A program made the position numbers and the translations under genes. Source: Aspidapion aeneum (Eukaryota > Arthropoda > Insecta > Coleoptera > Brentidae). From it: a stretch of 64,000 nt of DNA. Where the stretch lies: NCBI GenBank assembly GCA_963576565.1, contig OY755040.1, forward strand, positions 22,389,543-22,453,542, written 5' to 3'. Under the pieces are notes generated by a model, which ran no database searches, had not been told where the DNA came from, and was given only the letters and a program-made list of their open reading frames with translations. Below are positions 44,641-55,976 of the stretch, piece by piece (position 1 is the stretch's first letter; each line of letters opens with the position of its first letter).

Positions 44641-44800
44641 CATGGACGCAACCAGAGGGGGATTCGCCCCCCCCCCCACCCCTAATCTTAAGAATGTTTT
44701 TAATTTTTTTCACACATTTCATGAACAAAAAAATAAAGTAGCATAAAATACGGCATCATGAGGTCTCGCCCCCCAAGACATATTTCTAGGTGCGCCACTG
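44641..44800. mobile_element. hAT-like MITE with C-runs, minus orientation
   Basis: It ends CTAGGTGCGCCACTG. The interior CATTTCATGAACAAAAAAAT and a C12 run match the inverse of 24331-24489. The left end (CATGGACGCAACCAGAG) is altered and no duplication is evident. Confidence 0.55.
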
Positions 44801-44867
44801 CTGCTGGTCTTGTAAATTTATTTACTTTGGTTGCCCCGTATTCCATTGGCGTACAAGGTGATAAATA

Positions 44868-45850
44868 AATAAAAACGACACCACAAAATAAAGTAAGAAA
44901 GTAAAAAAAAGTAAAAAAAATGGTTTTGTACGGAATATCGCATATCTACGTGATAGGTTATCAGAATGTGACAATTCACCGCGGACGATTAACCGCCGGA
45001 TCTTAAGCCGTGTATTCATTTGAGGCAGAATTCGCAAGCCTCGCAGCGGGACCAAACGAATGCCTCGTTTGCATTCATGCTAAAGTGAATACGCGCCTTG
45101 AGACGACCGATATTTAACTGATTGCTTCTCTGAAGTTCCCACTTTGATCGGTTCGATAATTTATTTGAGGCAGATGTCTCAGCCTCGCTGCGAAGCCGAA
45201 CGCGCATATGCATATGCACGTGCTTTAAAGGCGTGTATAACAGCAACACGCATGAATCCGCGGCACGGGACACCATCCGATCAGAGTGCGAATTTCAAAC
45301 GAGCATTCGTTTGAATTATGTTTGCCTTGTATTCACTTGAGCATGAACGAGGCATTCGCTTGGCGTCGTAGCGAGGCACTTACTACAAAATTATTGTTTA
45401 GATAGAATTTTAAATTTTATTTTCAGAAGCTACGGATCCGAATTTCCTTTACTGAGTGTCGAGTTTACGAAAACCTCAAAGGACTCTTGCTGCTCTGCGT
45501 TTCCAAAAAATAAGAATTTTATTTACGTTATTTAAGCTACCTTATCTTTAGAGATATTTGAAAAAAATACATTTTTTTATTGTTAGAAAAACATTTTTTT
45601 TTCACTGGTAAAAATCAATTTTTTTGAACGTTCGAAAAACACTTTAAAAAAACGTTTGTTTTTTGATGTTGGAAAAATAATTATTTTTAATGTTATAAAA
45701 ACATAAGATCATTTTTCTAACGTCAGAAAACGGGTTATTAAGCTTTTCACTATGAATATGATGTTAGAACTAACATTAAACCTAACGTTATGCTTTTAAA
45801 TTAAACATTATTTTGACATTATTAAAATGTTTTTGTGTTTAGTGGGTTAG
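44868..45850. mobile_element. CCCAC-ended element, truncated copy
   Basis: Shares with 59265-59951 the segment TCACCGCGGACGATTA, GTATTCATTTGAGGCAG, GAAGCTACGGATCCGAATTT and a terminal AACATTATTTTGACATTATT ... TTTAGTGGG. The left part, including the left terminus, is missing. It contains an extra GC-richer segment (about 45060-45340) absent from the other copy. Confidence 0.65.
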
Positions 45851-47390
45851 ACGTAAGCTTCGACGTCTGAAAGCATAAGATCACCTTTCTGTGTTAAAAT
45901 TTTCCAATCGCAATTTTAATCTAAAAATATAGACTTTGGTATAAAACATTTATTTAAATATATATTTATTTGGGAAAAGTGTACAATTAAACTTTACAAT
46001 AAATAGAGTCAAATAAAAAAAAATTGGCTCTTTTTATTTTACATTAAAAAAAAACTAATCCTAACCTTTCTTAGTACTTAAAAAATAAACAAAATTACTT
46101 AACAAATTTTACAATTTTCTAACACTCACAATCACAGTTACAACAACACAGGTACACAACATTTAATTTTTTTTAGTCTTATTTACACCAACACTAAAAG
46201 ATAAAAGATTGCATATGATACAGAAAATTTCGTTTTTAATTTTTTTGTTGTTTATTTCTGTTTCTATATTGTTTTTTTAAAACTTTTAGTGATAATCTAT
46301 GCTTCGGATAGTTGAGGTTACTAATGCATTTCGAAGGCAGTTAGGTAGTGGCCAACAAATCCGCGCAGAAGATACGCCTAATGGACGTGGGTGGCAAATT
46401 TTCCGCGCTTTAAAAAAAATCCGCACGGAAAATACTGCTTAAAGGTGTAACCTGCGTATAACCGTGAAGAAAGAGGGAAACCAAACCGCCACTTAAACTT
46501 AATCTACCATCTTGTATTTAGCATTCCTTTTGATTTATATTTTCGGTAATTGTTGTTAGATACCTCCAAAATACAAACAAAAATTTGGATGAAATTTACA
46601 GTGGCCGAGTGTAAATTTTGCCTTCGTATTTGGTAAGATTTGCAACTTACCTGAAAAAACTACAAGTCCTGTACGAAATTGGTAGTTATCTGTCATTTAA
46701 TTATGGTGCCATTCAATTAGCCAAAGTCCAGCAGGTGAACCATTTTGAATTAAACCGTCATCTAAAATAGAAGAGATCGCATTTTAGGAATAAAATGTAG
46801 TATTACTTTTCAAACCTGAAAACGAGGTATCACTAGACCCACTTTCCCTATTCAAAATATAGGGGTAAAGTATACCCCTCGAAGGTGGTGCGTGCTAAAA
46901 AAATTCCAAAAAGTCTCCCCCTCGTAAAAAAAAATCGACGTGTCTCGGCATTTTTTAAAATTTTCAGCAGTTTTAGAGAAATCCCGGGTGGAAGTTTTAA
47001 ATGGGACACAGTGTACATTTTACCAATATTCATGGGTACACAAACCACGTTCATTGAGCTTTGTTTGAGATGTTTAATATTATTATATTAATTAAGCACA
47101 TCGCTCGGCATGGACCAGTTTCCCGGAAGTCCGCTGAAAATTAAGATATTTAATCAAAATATTTGCTTGCGTAAAAATACTTTAACGCCAGAACGCATAA
47201 AATATCGAAAAATGTTTGTTTGTACAAAAAGTTAATTTTTATTTTTAGTTCTAGTAAAAAAAACGGTATACGCATAAACCGCCCAGTTTCCTAAAAAAAT
47301 TATTTGCAACGGTCCTTTTTATAATTTTTCACGAAAATTACTTGATATTTTTCGCCAATGGCGCAAATTTTCGCGATTATCATGGGAGCA
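45851..47390. other. gene-free DNA
   Basis: A GC-richer patch around 46340-46440 has two CCGCGCAGAA/CCGCACGGAA words. No exon or known repeat could be supported. Confidence 0.4.
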
Positions 47391-47583
47391 TCCAGGTGGG
47401 GCTTCCGGGCCCAGGCCCCTCTAGTCTAAGGGTTTTTTAGTTATTTTCCACATATTTTATGAAAATAGCAGAAAATACGGCAATATGCGATTAGCCCAGT
47501 CGTGGTAAGTATTGGCAAATCCATCGGCGCACCCAGGGCTTCGCCCCCCCCCCCCCCAAGACATATTCCTGGGTGCGCCACTG
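47391..47583. mobile_element. hAT-like MITE with C-runs, copy
   Basis: The right end CCTGGGTGCGCCACTG and a C15 run are followed by AAGACATATT, as in 44641-44800. The left part carries GGGGCTTCCGGGCCCAGGCC. The interior has an extra insertion of about 60 bp. Confidence 0.55.
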
Positions 47584-47814
47584 ACAAATCACTTGTCATA
47601 AAAAAATTAAAAATCAAGACATTTTAAAAAGCTCGCAACTGATTCAGTTGTTTTTCCAGTAAGTCATTGTTATTTCAAAAGGATAAGTGTAAACAAAACA
47701 CCATATTTAAAACTGACAAGGACATATGAAAATATTTTTCCTACGACCACATATGAAAATGATAGATTTTACACGATTTGCAACCTCAAAAAAAGTTAAA
47801 TTTCACCCTTGTGC

Positions 47815-47955
47815 AGAAATTTTTCCGCACATGGTTGGAAAAGTACTTTTCCGCATATATATGGAAAAGTGTACGATGACGTTAACTGTCACCATACTTT
47901 TCCGCACATGTGTTGCAAAGTACTTTTCCACACATGTGCGCAAAAGCAGTTTCAT
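47815..47955. repeat. cluster of CTTTTCCGCACATG palindromic words
   Basis: TTTTTCCGCACATG, ACTTTTCCGCATATATATGG, ACTTTTCCGCACATGTG and ACTTTTCCACACATGTGCG occur within 140 bp, together with GGAAAAGTACTTTTCC. The words are self-complementary in part, giving alternative hairpins. Purpose unknown. Confidence 0.6.
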
Positions 47956-48619
47956 TTGATTTGTGCAAAATGAATGAGCAATTTTTACAAAAATTAGTAT
48001 AGTTCAACAGTGTTCGTAAGAAAAATAGCGTACACAATAGAAAGTAACTTTTTTGCACTCGCGTGTTGTTTCACTCGGCTAGCGCCTCGTTCACAACATT
48101 CACGCTCGTGTGAAGTTTTTCACCATCTTCTTTTGTTATGTAATATAGTATTCTTTTTTGTAAGTACTCACTGTACATAATTTCTCTTATTGCTATCTTA
48201 AAACTACTTACTCACCCTTCGCACGAAGAAATCAATACCCTTTCAACACCCAAGAGCACAAGGAAAACATAACTATTTAAACAACTGTCCAACAAACTAC
48301 AAATAAAAACACGTGAACCACTAAACTATTAATGCCACTCCAAATTCTACTCCAATTGATTCACTAAATTTTTACGGTTCGAACAGGTAGCGTGAAAAAT
48401 TTATTTTTAAAACGGAACAACCCCGGAAAATTCAGATAGCGCGCGGGCGGGGTTGGAAAATAATGTGTCACACTTATTGAGGGAAAATTTTCGCGATGTT
48501 GTCAAATTGTATCGAATTATGGACGACTTTATGCTTTCGTTAGAACTTTCCTTTGTTCTAATTTCTCTGTAACTTCAACTTCACTTTGTTAATTTGTTAG
48601 GTACTTTAAATGCTTTGAG
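47956..48619. other. gene-free DNA
   Basis: Nothing recognisable; some GCGCGCGGGCGGGG at about 48439-48454. Confidence 0.35.
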
Positions 48620-49583
48620 CCCACATAGCACAAAAATCACATCAACGTTAAATTAACGTGAACAAAAATAACAAAGTTTTTTTTTACTCGAAAACAACCT
48701 CATACCATGTAATATTTATTTTGTTAAATCTACATGCTTAAAGATAACTTAAAAACAAGGAGAAATCAAGCTATAAAAATGTACTTTTTGCTAAAGCTTC
48801 TGGTGCTGTGTATTTAACGTGTTTTTTACCCTCGTTATTTTCATGTACCAAATTCACACTTGAAAAGTCCTTCACAACATGTTCTAAAACGCCACTAGAT
48901 TAAGACTTCTCAAACCTACTAACTTTCTTCGTCTTTTTTGGTCACGTTTTTTAATAACATTTTTTTAACTTAAAAGAGACGCGAAAGGAAGTTATAAAAG
49001 TTTACTAGTTTAAGACTACAACACTTCAAGACAATTTTAAAGATGGCGCTCAGGCAAGACAAAATATCTATATATCTATCTATATACATTATGTTTTTTT
49101 TAAAAGCTAACCAAGATTTTTTAACAGTAAACACTTTCCAGACTATAAATGTGTCTTTATCAGGTTAATAACAGATGCGTCGTGATCGTGAAGGATCAGG
49201 GATCAGTTCCAAAAGGTTTTTGGAGTTTAGAGGCCAAAGCACTGCCTGATAGATTTCGTCAAAGTGAAAAATCCCGACAATAGGTGGCGCTGCTGCTAGT
49301 GAAATCTCAAAAATTCTCACTAGAAAAGCCATGCAAGTCGCGTTTTAAAATTCATGAAGAAAAGGCGTGAATCTAATGTGATTTAACGTAAAAATCACTT
49401 GAAACTAACGTAAAAACATTGCTGTTTTAATTTGATAATGGCGTTATTACAACGCAGTTTTTGGCAACGTTATTTTTTATAACGTTAATGAATGACCTAT
49501 TAAGCTTGTTTTCATATATGAAATAAACGTTTTTTTCACTCACGTCTTTTTTACGTGTTAAACACGTGATTGCGCTATGTGGG
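48620..49583. mobile_element. CCCACATAGC-ended element, copy 1
   Basis: The ends CCCACATAGCACAAAAATC and GTGATTGCGCTATGTGGG are inverted. A near-identical second copy lies at 62664-63624 (shared AAACGCCACTAGATTAAGAC, GACGCGAAAGGAAGTTATAA, CAATAGGTGGCGCTGCTGCT). Rich in AACGTT/ACGT words, no coding frame. A target duplication is not clear. The termini relate it to 58642-59951. Confidence 0.75.
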
Positions 49584-49662
49584 AGGTTTTTCTCAATATT
49601 AACGTCTGCTCATTACTTTCTTGGTCTGGATCTTTATCTTCTTTTTGCCCTATTTCGAGTAG

Positions 49663-49870
49663 TTACGTTTCAGTCATGAAACCGTCCGAAAAATCCAATT
49701 TGCGTTCCAGATCGACGTTGTACTGTACTGTTATCGGACAGTCAGTTTTCCGTTCCACCAGGCCACTTAAACCGGTTTCGGACTCCTTCGAAATACTAGG
49801 ATCGAGGACAGGCGTATTAGAATATTTATCATTTCACTCTTTTCTTTGTCTGTCTTTATCATATGTTGCA
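49663..49870 (-). pseudogene. possible decayed exon
   Basis: On the minus strand, after a possible acceptor (TTTTTCCAG ending at 49871), a frame reads ATYDKDRQRKE, stop, then about 57 codons including TPVLDPSISKESETG, LVERKTDCPITVQYNV and LDFSDGFMTET before TAA. The composition is like a real acidic protein and less AT-biased than the surroundings, but two stops interrupt it. No family recognised. Confidence 0.3.
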
Positions 49871-49939
49871 CTGGAAAAATTGTATGTAAATTCTTATCCT
49901 CTTCGTGACAACACATCTAGTTTACATTACCTGAGATAA

Positions 49940-51999
49940 AAACATACCATAAAATTACATTAAATTTACATTTGTCTGAGAAAATTCAAAAAAGAGTGAA
50001 TAACACAAAAAATTTAAATTTATGCATTTAAATAAAAATAAATTCAGTCTCACAACCAATTTTAACACATGACAAAATGCCGGGAAAGCCACGAATGTAT
50101 ACAAATATTTTTTAAATTTCGAAAAAAAATTTGTGCAACCTCTACAGCATCTGTTGATTTTTTTGCAAGAGCCTCTTATTTTTTATTTCTACGGGACTGC
50201 GGCATGTTGTAGGTATACCACATAGAAGAAAGCTATACTGACCATAAGGTAGCCTGCTTAGATGTAGTATATTAAATGCACATAAGTACCTATGTAGTTT
50301 TTAGCTTTTAATCACTTTAGTTTTGATAAAATAATATAGCATGTCTTAAATTTCTTGAAGTACAGTGATTCTGAAGACCGAACTTTTATTGAAATTTTTT
50401 AATCCTTCTTCGAATTTTTTTCTTGCTTACGGCCCTAACGGTTCTTAAATAACAAAAGGTCATAAACTATATATACCTATTAAAGTACAAGCTACAAATT
50501 TTGATTTTCTTAACTTCTTAGAAGTATCACGATCTCTATTTCCTAAAAATGAATAAAATCGCAAAAACCTTGTGAATATTAAGGCTTTCTATAATATGTA
50601 GGTAATTTCACAAATATTTTGTAAAAATCAAATTACAAAATACAAATAAATAAATATATAAATTTCATATAAAACTTGTAATATTAGAAAAAATAAATAG
50701 TTTCGCCCAAAAATATAAGCTAATGCAACTTCGTTTAAATTTTTGGTATATTTAGTTTATTAGGCAGTCTGTAGCGGTTTATAGTTTGTGAATACAAATT
50801 AAATTAATTTAATTTTATCTGCATTTTAAAGAACTAAAATGTATTCTGATAATCCTATATAATTTTATAAAAAAATGTGTATTAAATAAAACTAGTGTGG
50901 CCGAAATTTTTTTAGAAAAAATTTACATACAATAAGCAATTTTGCAAAGTTATTCACAAAAAACTTTGCCTTCGATCTACCTTTACGCGAGACGGCAAAA
51001 CCTATCCTTTCTTTTAGTCACGCGACTTTCCATTTAACTCTCTTATATATGATCACATAACTGACGAAAATCCATCACTACTCCAACAGCATTCGTTTTT
51101 TGGACAGTTATTTGGTCGTTCCATCAAACCAAAACCGTTTTAAAATAGTCCTCGTACTGCATTGCGCGCGCCTTGGGATTTTTTGGACGGTTAGATGACT
51201 ACCGAACGGGATGATGAAACGGACTATAAAACGTGAGATTTCGAGTTCCGAGAGATATAGTAATACACCTCTATTTTTAAAGGGGTGAATTAAATATTAG
51301 TCAATTGCACTCCTTTGAGGGGACACCTTGTTTTAAACATCTCCACCAAACATAACTTACTATTTCAAAAATCCGTCTATATCTTTTGCTCTTAATGTCA
51401 GGAGCGCGTTAAGGTAAATTGATGCCCAATGCAAATATTTTTTATCCGCCCCCTCCCACTAATAAAAATTTTAATTTTTGTAACATTTTTGTAAAGGTTT
51501 TATAACATTTTATAACATTATTATTAAAAAAAAACATGAAAACAAATAACAAATCTAAATTAAAAATTCTTCCATAGAGTTTTCTTGGACAAAATACTAT
51601 TTAATACCAACAAAAGTAAAATTATAAAAAACCCCTTACAACCTTATTGCAAGCAATAAACATTAAATTTATAAGTCGACATGGCAACGTTTCTGGAAAA
51701 TCTATAGTCAGCACCCTCAAGCGGAGATTTCCCTAACGAAAATATTTCCTGTCGATTTTCACCCCTTACTGCGTGTAACGTAGACAGGGAGGCAGGCGCG
51801 TTAAACTAATTTTGAAATTTCTCGTTATTTCAAGAGATGTTTGTCTTAAAAAGAAAAAATATAGGATATCTATGATTTTAGTAAATTAGAAAAAGTAAGT
51901 TAAATATGAACGAAGTGATACTAGTTAAAAATAAGCCCATTGAAAACAATTTTTATAAATATTTCGGAAACGGAAGCTTCTACGAAGTTTTAAGTAATA
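49940..51999. other. gene-free DNA
   Basis: Two kilobases of AT-rich sequence with no exon, RNA gene or repeat that I can defend. Confidence 0.4.
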
Positions 52000-52294
52000 A
52001 CATAAATGACTGAAGAAAACGTGTTCTATAAAACCGCATATTGATGTAATGCTTAGTTAAAAAGTTACCATATTTTTAATTTTGAAACTGTCAAAATACT
52101 GTCATTAGCATTAATGTTCTAAATAAAATCTAACCATCTCTTTGCAAGATTTTACACTATTTTAACTAAAAAAATCATGAAAATCGATTTGGCGGTTTAG
52201 GAGCTCTCGTGTTACGAACAGACATACACACACACACACGTCGATATTGTTAAGATAGGTCAAAATACACCCAAATAACACATCTATAGGAAGG
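52000..52294 (-). mobile_element. relative of the 41715 MITE, minus strand
   Basis: The minus strand reads CCTTCCTATAGATGTGTTAT, a GT-rich tract, CCTAAACCGCCAAATCGATT and ATCAATATGCGGTTTTA, parallel to 41715-42060. TA follows the terminus at 52295. The far end is not recognisable. Confidence 0.55.
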
Positions 52295-52296
52295 TA

Positions 52297-52954
52297 AAAA
52301 TGATGTTGGTCCAGTTTTTAAAAGTTAAATAAAAGAATTGAATCGAAAAAACTGATTCTCTGCATGTTTCAAGACTATAATGACTATTTTGACTGATCTC
52401 CCGATCTAAAATTTTAAATGGTATTGATGTAATAGGAAAGGGTGAGAAGGAATTGTTTAAATCAAAAAAAGATGGCACTAGTCACATGATTTATGTTGTG
52501 TGCATACTAATAAGCAACAGGGAGTTGTACTTTTTTCTGGAAAGGATAAAAAAGTCAATGTTAGGCTACTCAAGTACTAGTGTAAAGTAATAGGTAGCTT
52601 AAAATTGGACCACCATTCATTAGAGACTGATGAAAATTCATGCCTCAATATTACTTTTTACGATTTTTTGGTACCTATCGATCACATTAGGTCAGATCAA
52701 GTTAAAATTCAAAATTATCTGAATTGTCTGTAATTATTTATTAAAAGTTTAATATTCTTTTTTCTTTAAATTTGCTCTCGCTTAAAATATTTAGGGCTGG
52801 AATAGTAGGGGAAGGCGGGGTAAAACCGCATACTTTTGTACGATTTGCAGTGATAAACGCTAAAACCGTGCGCCGGTGAGCCGAACCGAACCGAACTTCG
52901 CCCCTCCCCAGACAGCACACTTTGTGCCAAGGACATACATTTTATGTCCGATTT
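52297..52954. other. gene-free DNA
   Basis: Nothing recognisable; GTAGGGGAAGGCGGGG at 52805 is only superficially like the 10895 element end. Confidence 0.4.
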
Positions 52955-53325
52955 ACATTGGTACGTCCCGGGACCAATAAAGTAAGTACTATACTAGTAC
53001 ATCCACTAGCTACGTACGTTGTACGTACTTTTTAAGTCGTTACTTCTGAAGACCAAGAAGGTATGTACTATTTACGAACAAATGTCTACGTACATAGTAC
53101 GTGCAATATAGGTACGTACATTTTGCCTACATTTTATATCGGTAATTCTCGGGACCAATAAAATACGTACTGTGGACGTACAAATATGTACATACTTGGT
53201 ACGTACATATTTGTCTTACGTCTAGGGTAAGTACATTTTAGGTACTATATACGTACCATGTACGTCTGGAGTACGTACATTTTACGTTTAATTGGACGTA
53301 CCATGTACGTACCTATAGTACAGGA
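52955..53325. repeat. TACGTA-rich island
   Basis: ACGTAC/GTACGT words occur more than a dozen times in 370 bp (for example GCTACGTACGTTGTACGTAC, GGTACGTACATTTTG, ATGTACGTACC). Two longer units of about 180 bp share CGGGACCAATAAA followed by TA(A/C)GTACT. A degenerate tandem repeat of self-complementary words; no coding frame. Confidence 0.7.
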
Positions 53326-53452
53326 ATATGTCTTGGGGGGACCGAGGTCTTATATCATGTCGCATTTTATGGTATTTTATCTTTTTATTCATGAAATATA
53401 TGGAAAATATCTAAAAAAATCTTGGGATTGGGGAGGGCGGGTCCTATGGTTA
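53320..53452 (+). mobile_element. G-run MITE fragment
   Basis: AGGAATATGTCTTGGGGGG, ATTCATGAAATATATGG and AAAAAATCTTGGGATTGGGG match the interior of 24331-24489. Terminal CAGTGGCG sequences are missing. Confidence 0.5.
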
Positions 53453-53767
53453 AAGTTTATTCAATAGATTTGAAAGTTTGGTCATATAGGACATATAAAA
53501 CTGCAATGGTTGTTACCAAATAATATGTACTATACTATGTAAAGAGGTAAGTAATTTGCAATTTTTCAGATTGCGGCACCTGCGCCTTTTTTAACAAGCA
53601 AAAATTAGATATAGTCATTGGACCACTTTATGCCACATAGAAACTGCCATAAAAGTGGCAAACATTTCAGTATTTCAAACACAAATAGGTATTTCTAATA
53701 TCTTTAAATAAAAGTATCAAACGCACCTAATCTGGCAACACGTGCCTAATCTATTTTTGTAAGGTTC

Positions 53768-54040
53768 AACCTAAAAAACTATCGACCTATAACACTCCAC
53801 GAAAATATTAACAGATAGACTAACAACAAAATTTGGCAGGCTGCAGAAAAGGTTTCGGTACAGTTGACCATAATAACAATGAACATCCTAATAGAACGAG
53901 CCAACGAATAAAACGTTTCACTAAAAATTGCGTTTATATACTTTGAATAGACTTTCGATAGCATGGAACACTGGGCAGTAAAAGCATCGTTAATTAATAG
54001 CCGCATAGATCACAGATACACAGACCTAATACCCAATATA
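53768..54040 (+). pseudogene. RTE-like LINE, reverse transcriptase 5' piece
   Basis: Nucleotide match to 12224-12524 (AACTATCGACCTATAACACT, CAGAAAAGGTTTCGGTACAG, GAACACTGGGCAGTAAAAGC), with extra sequence encoding a degraded helix region. Multiple shifts. Interrupted at 54041 by a foldback element at the same site as in the other copy. Confidence 0.75.
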
Positions 54041-54755
54041 CAGGGTGCTTCAAACTTCAATAACATAATTTTAATCTTAATTTCCTTGAGTGATTTCAAA
54101 AAAACAGTTCATATAAACATAGGTTCAGAAACGCTTAGTTTTCAAGATACAGAGTTGTAAAATTTTATTTTTTTTATAGCTCTTAGAGTTTTTAAGATAT
54201 TTATTTTAAACTTGGCACGTATATTTACTTATAGGTACTACAATATTAAGCATACCAAACAAGTTTTAATCAATTTGTTTATTTTGATATAACTGCGATG
54301 CCATATTGGTGCATTTTTATTTTTTAATAGCAGCTTTTGGTAAAACAGCGACTAAAACGGTTAAAGATGCAAAAAAATTGCAAGAAACCAAAAACTTCGC
54401 AAATAAAACAAAGATTTTATTTATTGTTTTAGACAACCTAGTTCTGGGTATCAGTGGCTTACAAGGAAAAGAAAATCCAGGGAAAAGGCGACATGTATCA
54501 CTCTGTAGAGTTTTACTATTATTTGGCATGACTTATAGTGTAGTGTCTATAGCTTAATATACGTGCCAAATTTGAACTAAATATCTCAAAAACTACACGA
54601 GCTAAAAACATACAACTATATGGAAAACTAAAGTTTAACACCCTGTATCTCTAAAATAAGACGTTTGAGGACCTATGCTTATATGAAAATTTGGTCTTGA
54701 AATCATTTAAGGAATTGAACATAAAAATTATGTTACTGAGTTGTTAAACACCCTG
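54041..54755. mobile_element. foldback element, CAGGGTGCTTC termini
   Basis: CAGGGTG at the left and CACCCTG-type ACACCCTG at the right are flanked by TA on both sides. Subterminal blocks pair (CTTAATTTCCTTGAGTGATT with its inverse in AATCATTTAAGGAATTGAA; GATACAG with CTGTATC about 110 bp in). The centre (54306-54557) has open frames on both strands with no known domain. Inserted in the LINE at the same TA as the CAGTGTCC element at 12525. Confidence 0.75.
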
Positions 54756-55752
54756 TATATAGCGAAGCAACAACATCAATCAAAATCCATGTAGCAACCA
54801 AGCCAATCCCATAAGAAGAGATCTCAGACACAATATCCCCTAAACTATTTAACCAGGCCCTAAAAGATGTTTTTAAAATCTTAGATTGTGAAGAAATAGG
54901 CATCAAAGTAAACGGACAATACTTAAACCACCTAAGATATGCTGATGATATCACCTTAATTACAGATAAGAAAGAAGAGCTGAAAAAAATGCTGGAAGAT
55001 CTGAATACAGCAGCTAAAAATATAGGCTTGAGAATGAACTACACTAAAACTAAAATCATTACAAAGATAGATGAAGATATCATGATCAGACGAAACCAAT
55101 AGAAAATAGAACAAGTAGAGGAATATATAAACCAGTGGCGTACATAGAAAAAAGTTTCGGGGTAGGCCCGAGGCAGTTTGGGGGGGGGGCCGAGACCCCA
55201 TGAGGCCGTATATACGCCACTGATATAAACCTGGGACAAATTATTAAACTAATAAAAGAAAACCGAACAGCAGCATTCGGTAAATTAAGCTACACAGTAA
55301 AAGATAAAAAATATCCTCAGTACCTCAAAACGAAAGTGTATAACCAATGTATACTTCGTGTACTCTCCTATGGATCCCAGACCTGGGCAGTTACAAAATC
55401 AAATAAGGTAACAAAAATCCAAAGATCAATGGAAAGACAAATGTTACTAGCTAACCGGTAGAAAAATAAATTAATGAGTAAGAAATAAAAAAAAGTCAGG
55501 GATGTCAGAGGAGAGGTAGCAAAATTAAAATGAAAATTTGCCGGTCATAATATCAGACAGAAAGACGATGGGACAAATGTATTATAAACTGGAGACCTTG
55601 GGAAAATAAAAAAAATAGACCCCAAATGAGATGAGCGGACGATTTGAAGAAACATGCGGGAACTAGATGGATGAACACGGCGGCAGACACGGAAGAGTGG
55701 AAGATATTGGGAGAGGCCCATGTCCAAAGATAGATCGAAGAAGGCTAAATAG
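54756..55752 (+). pseudogene. RTE-like LINE, reverse transcriptase 3' piece
   Basis: Translations give DTISPKLFNQALKDVFK, then YLNHLRYADDITLITDKKEE (YADD catalytic box at 54938-54949), GLRMNYTKTKIIT, then AAFGKLSY, KVYNQCILRVLSYGSQTW and QRSMERQM, and finally degraded R-W-x-D-x-L / W-x-I-L pieces. These are palm and C-terminal motifs of a LINE polymerase. Several stops and shifts. A 90-bp MITE sits at 55133-55222. It ends about 100 bp from the stop of the convergent Osiris-like gene. Confidence 0.82.
55133..55222. mobile_element. 90-bp hAT-like MITE with perfect 8-bp duplication
   Basis: CAGTGGCGTA ... TACGCCACTG, flanked on both sides by ATATAAAC (55125-55132 and 55223-55230). Interior GGGGTAGGCCCGAGGCAG and a G10 run. 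The perfect 8-bp duplication inside a LINE identifies both boundaries and the hAT-type mechanism. Confidence 0.92.
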
Positions 55753-55852
55753 AAAAAAGGTTTAACAGAGGCTATGGACACTATATCATTAATTTTGTTT
55801 AAATTTTTTAATTAAATATCCTAAAACTAGTCGAATTGATAAAAAAAAGTTT

Positions 55853-55976
55853 TTAATTTAATTTAGCTCTTCTTTTCCGTCTTTTTCTGTTGATGTAATT
55901 TCCATATTCGTCATGTCCTTGGTAACCATAATGTTCGTAGGCCACATCATCCTCCCTTCTGTGGTTTATATTGTGA
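55853..55976 (-). CDS. Osiris-like gene, exon 4 (C-terminus)
   Basis: Acceptor TTTTTTTATAG, then 124 bases that complete serine 136 and encode HNINHRREDDVAYEHYGYQG, HDEYGNYIN and a lysine/arginine tail before TAA. The tyrosine/glycine-rich motif and basic end are unlike the AT-driven random frames nearby. No clear AATAAA directly downstream. Confidence 0.78.

Noticed and set aside
54306..54557. 83-codon plus and 70-codon minus frames
   Set aside because: They sit in the centre of the foldback element at 54041-54755, are open on both strands, and match no transposase I know.
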